Below, in pieces: positions 54,489 through 55,936 of a DNA stretch of 55,936 nt; the first letter of the stretch is position 1, and every line of letters starts with the position of its first letter. Below the pieces are notes generated by a model. That model saw only the letters and a list, made by a program, of their open reading frames with translations, was not told the origin of the DNA and did not search any database. The DNA lies in contig JABDCB010000015.1 of assembly GCA_013288325.1 (NCBI GenBank), positions 1 to 55,936 of the forward strand, in the 5' to 3' direction. Position numbers and translations under genes: made by a program. This stretch comes from Bacteroidota bacterium (GTDB lineage Bacteria; Bacteroidota; Bacteroidia; Palsa-965).

Positions 54489-55784
54489 ATGGATATATTA
54501 ATTATCGGTTCCGGAGGAAGGGAGCATGCTTTTGCCTGGAAAATTGCTCAAAGTCCGCGCCTTGGTAAACTTTTTATTGCGCCCGGAAATTCAGGAACAG
54601 CTTTGTGCGGAACAAATGTGAATATCTCCCCGCTTGATTTTGAAAAAATAGGAGCCTTTGTCCTGGCTAACCATATTGACATGGTGGTAGTAGGACCGGA
54701 AGATCCTTTGGTAAAAGGAATCTATGATTATTTCCAGTCATCGGAGCTTTTAAAAAAAGTTCCGGTGATTGGTCCTTGTAAGGCGGGTGCCCAGCTGGAA
54801 GGAAGTAAGGATTTCTCCAAACAGTTTATGCTTCGGCATCAGATTCCTACGGCAGCATATAAAACCTTTAGTCGCACTACTCTTAACGAGGGACTTAAAT
54901 TCCTGGAAACACTTTCTCCTCCTTATGTATTAAAAGCCGATGGACTTGCTGCCGGCAAAGGAGTCGTAATTCCCTCAACATTGGAAGATGCAAAAGCGGA
55001 ATTGACCGCTATGCTTGCCGATGCAAAGTTTGGTGCAGCCAGCGCCCAGGTGGTGGTTGAAGAATTTCTGAATGGGATAGAATTATCGGTCTTTGTACTG
55101 AGCGATGGAATTTCCTATAAAGTGCTCCCTTCGGCAAAAGATTATAAACGTATCGGAGAAGGTGATCAGGGACTTAATACCGGAGGCATGGGAGCTGTAT
55201 CACCCGTGCCATTTGCTGATGCTGCTTTTCTCGAAAAGGTGGAAAAAAGAATTATTATTCCAACGATTGATGGACTTAAAAAAGACGGTATTGATTACCG
55301 GGGCTTTATTTTCATCGGGCTTATGAATTGCAATGGCGATCCCTATGTCATTGAATACAATTGCCGTATGGGTGATCCTGAAACGGAAACCGTGTTACCT
55401 CGTATACAAAGCGACTTAATCGATCTGTTTGAAGGGGTAGCCTCCCAAACACTGGACCGCTGTAACTATAGTACGGATCCCAGAACTGCGGTTACTGTGA
55501 TGCTGGTAGCAGGAGGTTATCCAGGTGATTACCAAAAAGGAGATGTTATAAACGGAGTGGAACAAATAAGCGGCAGCCTGGTTTTTCATGCAGGTACTAC
55601 AAATTCAGGCAGTGAGGTAGTAACCAACGGCGGACGGGTGCTGGCCATTACATCACTGGGAGAAAGCATTTCGCAAGCAAGCAGCCTCTCTGTAAAAAAT
55701 GCAGAAAAGATTACCTATACAGGCAAATACTACAGGAAAGATATAGGAAAAGATCTGGAAACATTATCGTTTCCGGTAAAGTAG
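54489..55784 (+). CDS. purD: Phosphoribosylamine-glycine ligase
   Basis: 431 residues. It starts with the diagnostic MDILIIGSGGREHAFAWKIA. The ATP-grasp core has VLKADGLAAGKGVVIP, VVVEEFLNGIELSVFVLSDG and NTGGMGAVSPVP. ATP/Mg ligands are in YNCRMGDPETE. It makes glycinamide ribonucleotide in de novo purine synthesis. It has full length and normal architecture, and no purine-operon neighbours are in the window. Confidence 0.97.
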   Translation: MDILIIGSGGREHAFAWKIAQSPRLGKLFIAPGNSGTALCGTNVNISPLDFEKIGAFVLANHIDMVVVGPEDPLVKGIYDYFQSSELLKKVPVIGPCKAGAQLEGSKDFSKQFMLRHQIPTAAYKTFSRTTLNEGLKFLETLSPPYVLKADGLAAGKGVVIPSTLEDAKAELTAMLADAKFGAASAQVVVEEFLNGIELSVFVLSDGISYKVLPSAKDYKRIGEGDQGLNTGGMGAVSPVPFADAAFLEKVEKRIIIPTIDGLKKDGIDYRGFIFIGLMNCNGDPYVIEYNCRMGDPETETVLPRIQSDLIDLFEGVASQTLDRCNYSTDPRTAVTVMLVAGGYPGDYQKGDVINGVEQISGSLVFHAGTTNSGSEVVTNGGRVLAITSLGESISQASSLSVKNAEKITYTGKYYRKDIGKDLETLSFPVK

Positions 55785-55798
55785 GAAAAGCCGAAACG

Positions 55799-55936
55799 TT
55801 ACTTGAGGGTACCGTTCTTTTCCGCTTCTTTGTTATACCTACCCTGAACATAAATCCAGGCAGCAACACCAACAAAGAGGATGAAAATAAAGATTTTGTT
55901 CGGACTGATATGATGATATAACCATCTCCAAAGATC
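55799..55936 (-). CDS. C-terminal end of an unidentified membrane protein (partial)
   Basis: The minus-strand frame entering from the right edge encodes 45 residues before TAA at 55799-55801. It has a short polar start, one hydrophobic helix (IFIFILFVGVAAWIYV) and a charged tail ending EAEKNGTLK. It converges on purD with a 14-base gap. The remaining gene is outside the window and I do not recognise it. Confidence 0.5.
   Translation of the reverse strand, partial: DLWRWLYHHISPNKIFIFILFVGVAAWIYVQGRYNKEAEKNGTLK

Overview
The window is a chromosomal segment from a member of the Bacteroidota, probably near Chitinophagales/Sphingobacteriales. The evidence is two proteins with C-terminal type IX secretion (T9SS) sorting domains, two TonB-dependent receptors with N-terminal carboxypeptidase-like domains, many short-leader genes behind TAnnTTTG promoter elements, and a Bacteroidota-type double-glycine (GG) leader peptide. 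No rRNA, tRNA, CRISPR array, insertion sequence or phage gene was seen.

Layout. 1-2.7 kb: the end of a DUF4239-like membrane protein and three lipoproteins, one with a short collagen-like tract and one with decapeptide repeats. 2.7-3.2 kb: an SRPBCC gene fragment and an empty spacer. 3.2-11.9 kb: a peptide natural-product (RiPP) cluster. 11.9-12.3 kb: a pyrimidine-dimer glycosylase-like gene. 12.4-19.2 kb (minus strand): a TetR-controlled YbhFSRG-type ABC exporter operon with its own TolC-like channel. 19.4-21 kb: a WG-repeat protein, then about 700 bp of degenerate 21-bp repeats. 21-32.2 kb: two TonB-dependent receptors, three paralogous small membrane proteins ending in a Pro-Pro-Pro motif, a haem ABC importer (hmuTUV) and a beta-barrel protein. 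32-56 kb: mostly housekeeping and cell-envelope genes (CPBP protease, dusB, T9SS cargo, LolC/E-like permease, methyltransferase, rbfA, lipid-A-type ABC exporter, L,D-transpeptidase, hflX, cytochrome c fusion, amidohydrolase pair, tsaB, an efflux adaptor with a TolC protein, DUF4412, purD).

The most interesting system is the RiPP cluster at 3229-11850. A 45-residue precursor carries a GG leader ending LASIVGG and a core of only eight residues, ALAACHPA. It is followed by an attenuator-like hairpin and then by six genes in one direction: an alpha-ketoglutarate/HExxH-type peptide hydroxylase-like protein whose motif reads HQFGH; a three-part methyltransferase (Trm112-like zinc ribbon, carnosine-N-methyltransferase-like N2227 domain, PqqD-like leader-binding domain); an MBL-fold hydrolase; an enlarged aldo/keto reductase; a C39-peptidase ABC exporter; and an HlyD-type adaptor. 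There is no radical SAM enzyme, lanthionine synthetase, cyclodehydratase or ATP-grasp ligase. Because the N2227 family methylates the imidazole of histidine-containing substrates and the core has exactly one His, my leading hypothesis is a short exported peptide with a methylated and/or hydroxylated Cys-His-Pro unit. That chemistry is inferred and not shown by the sequence.
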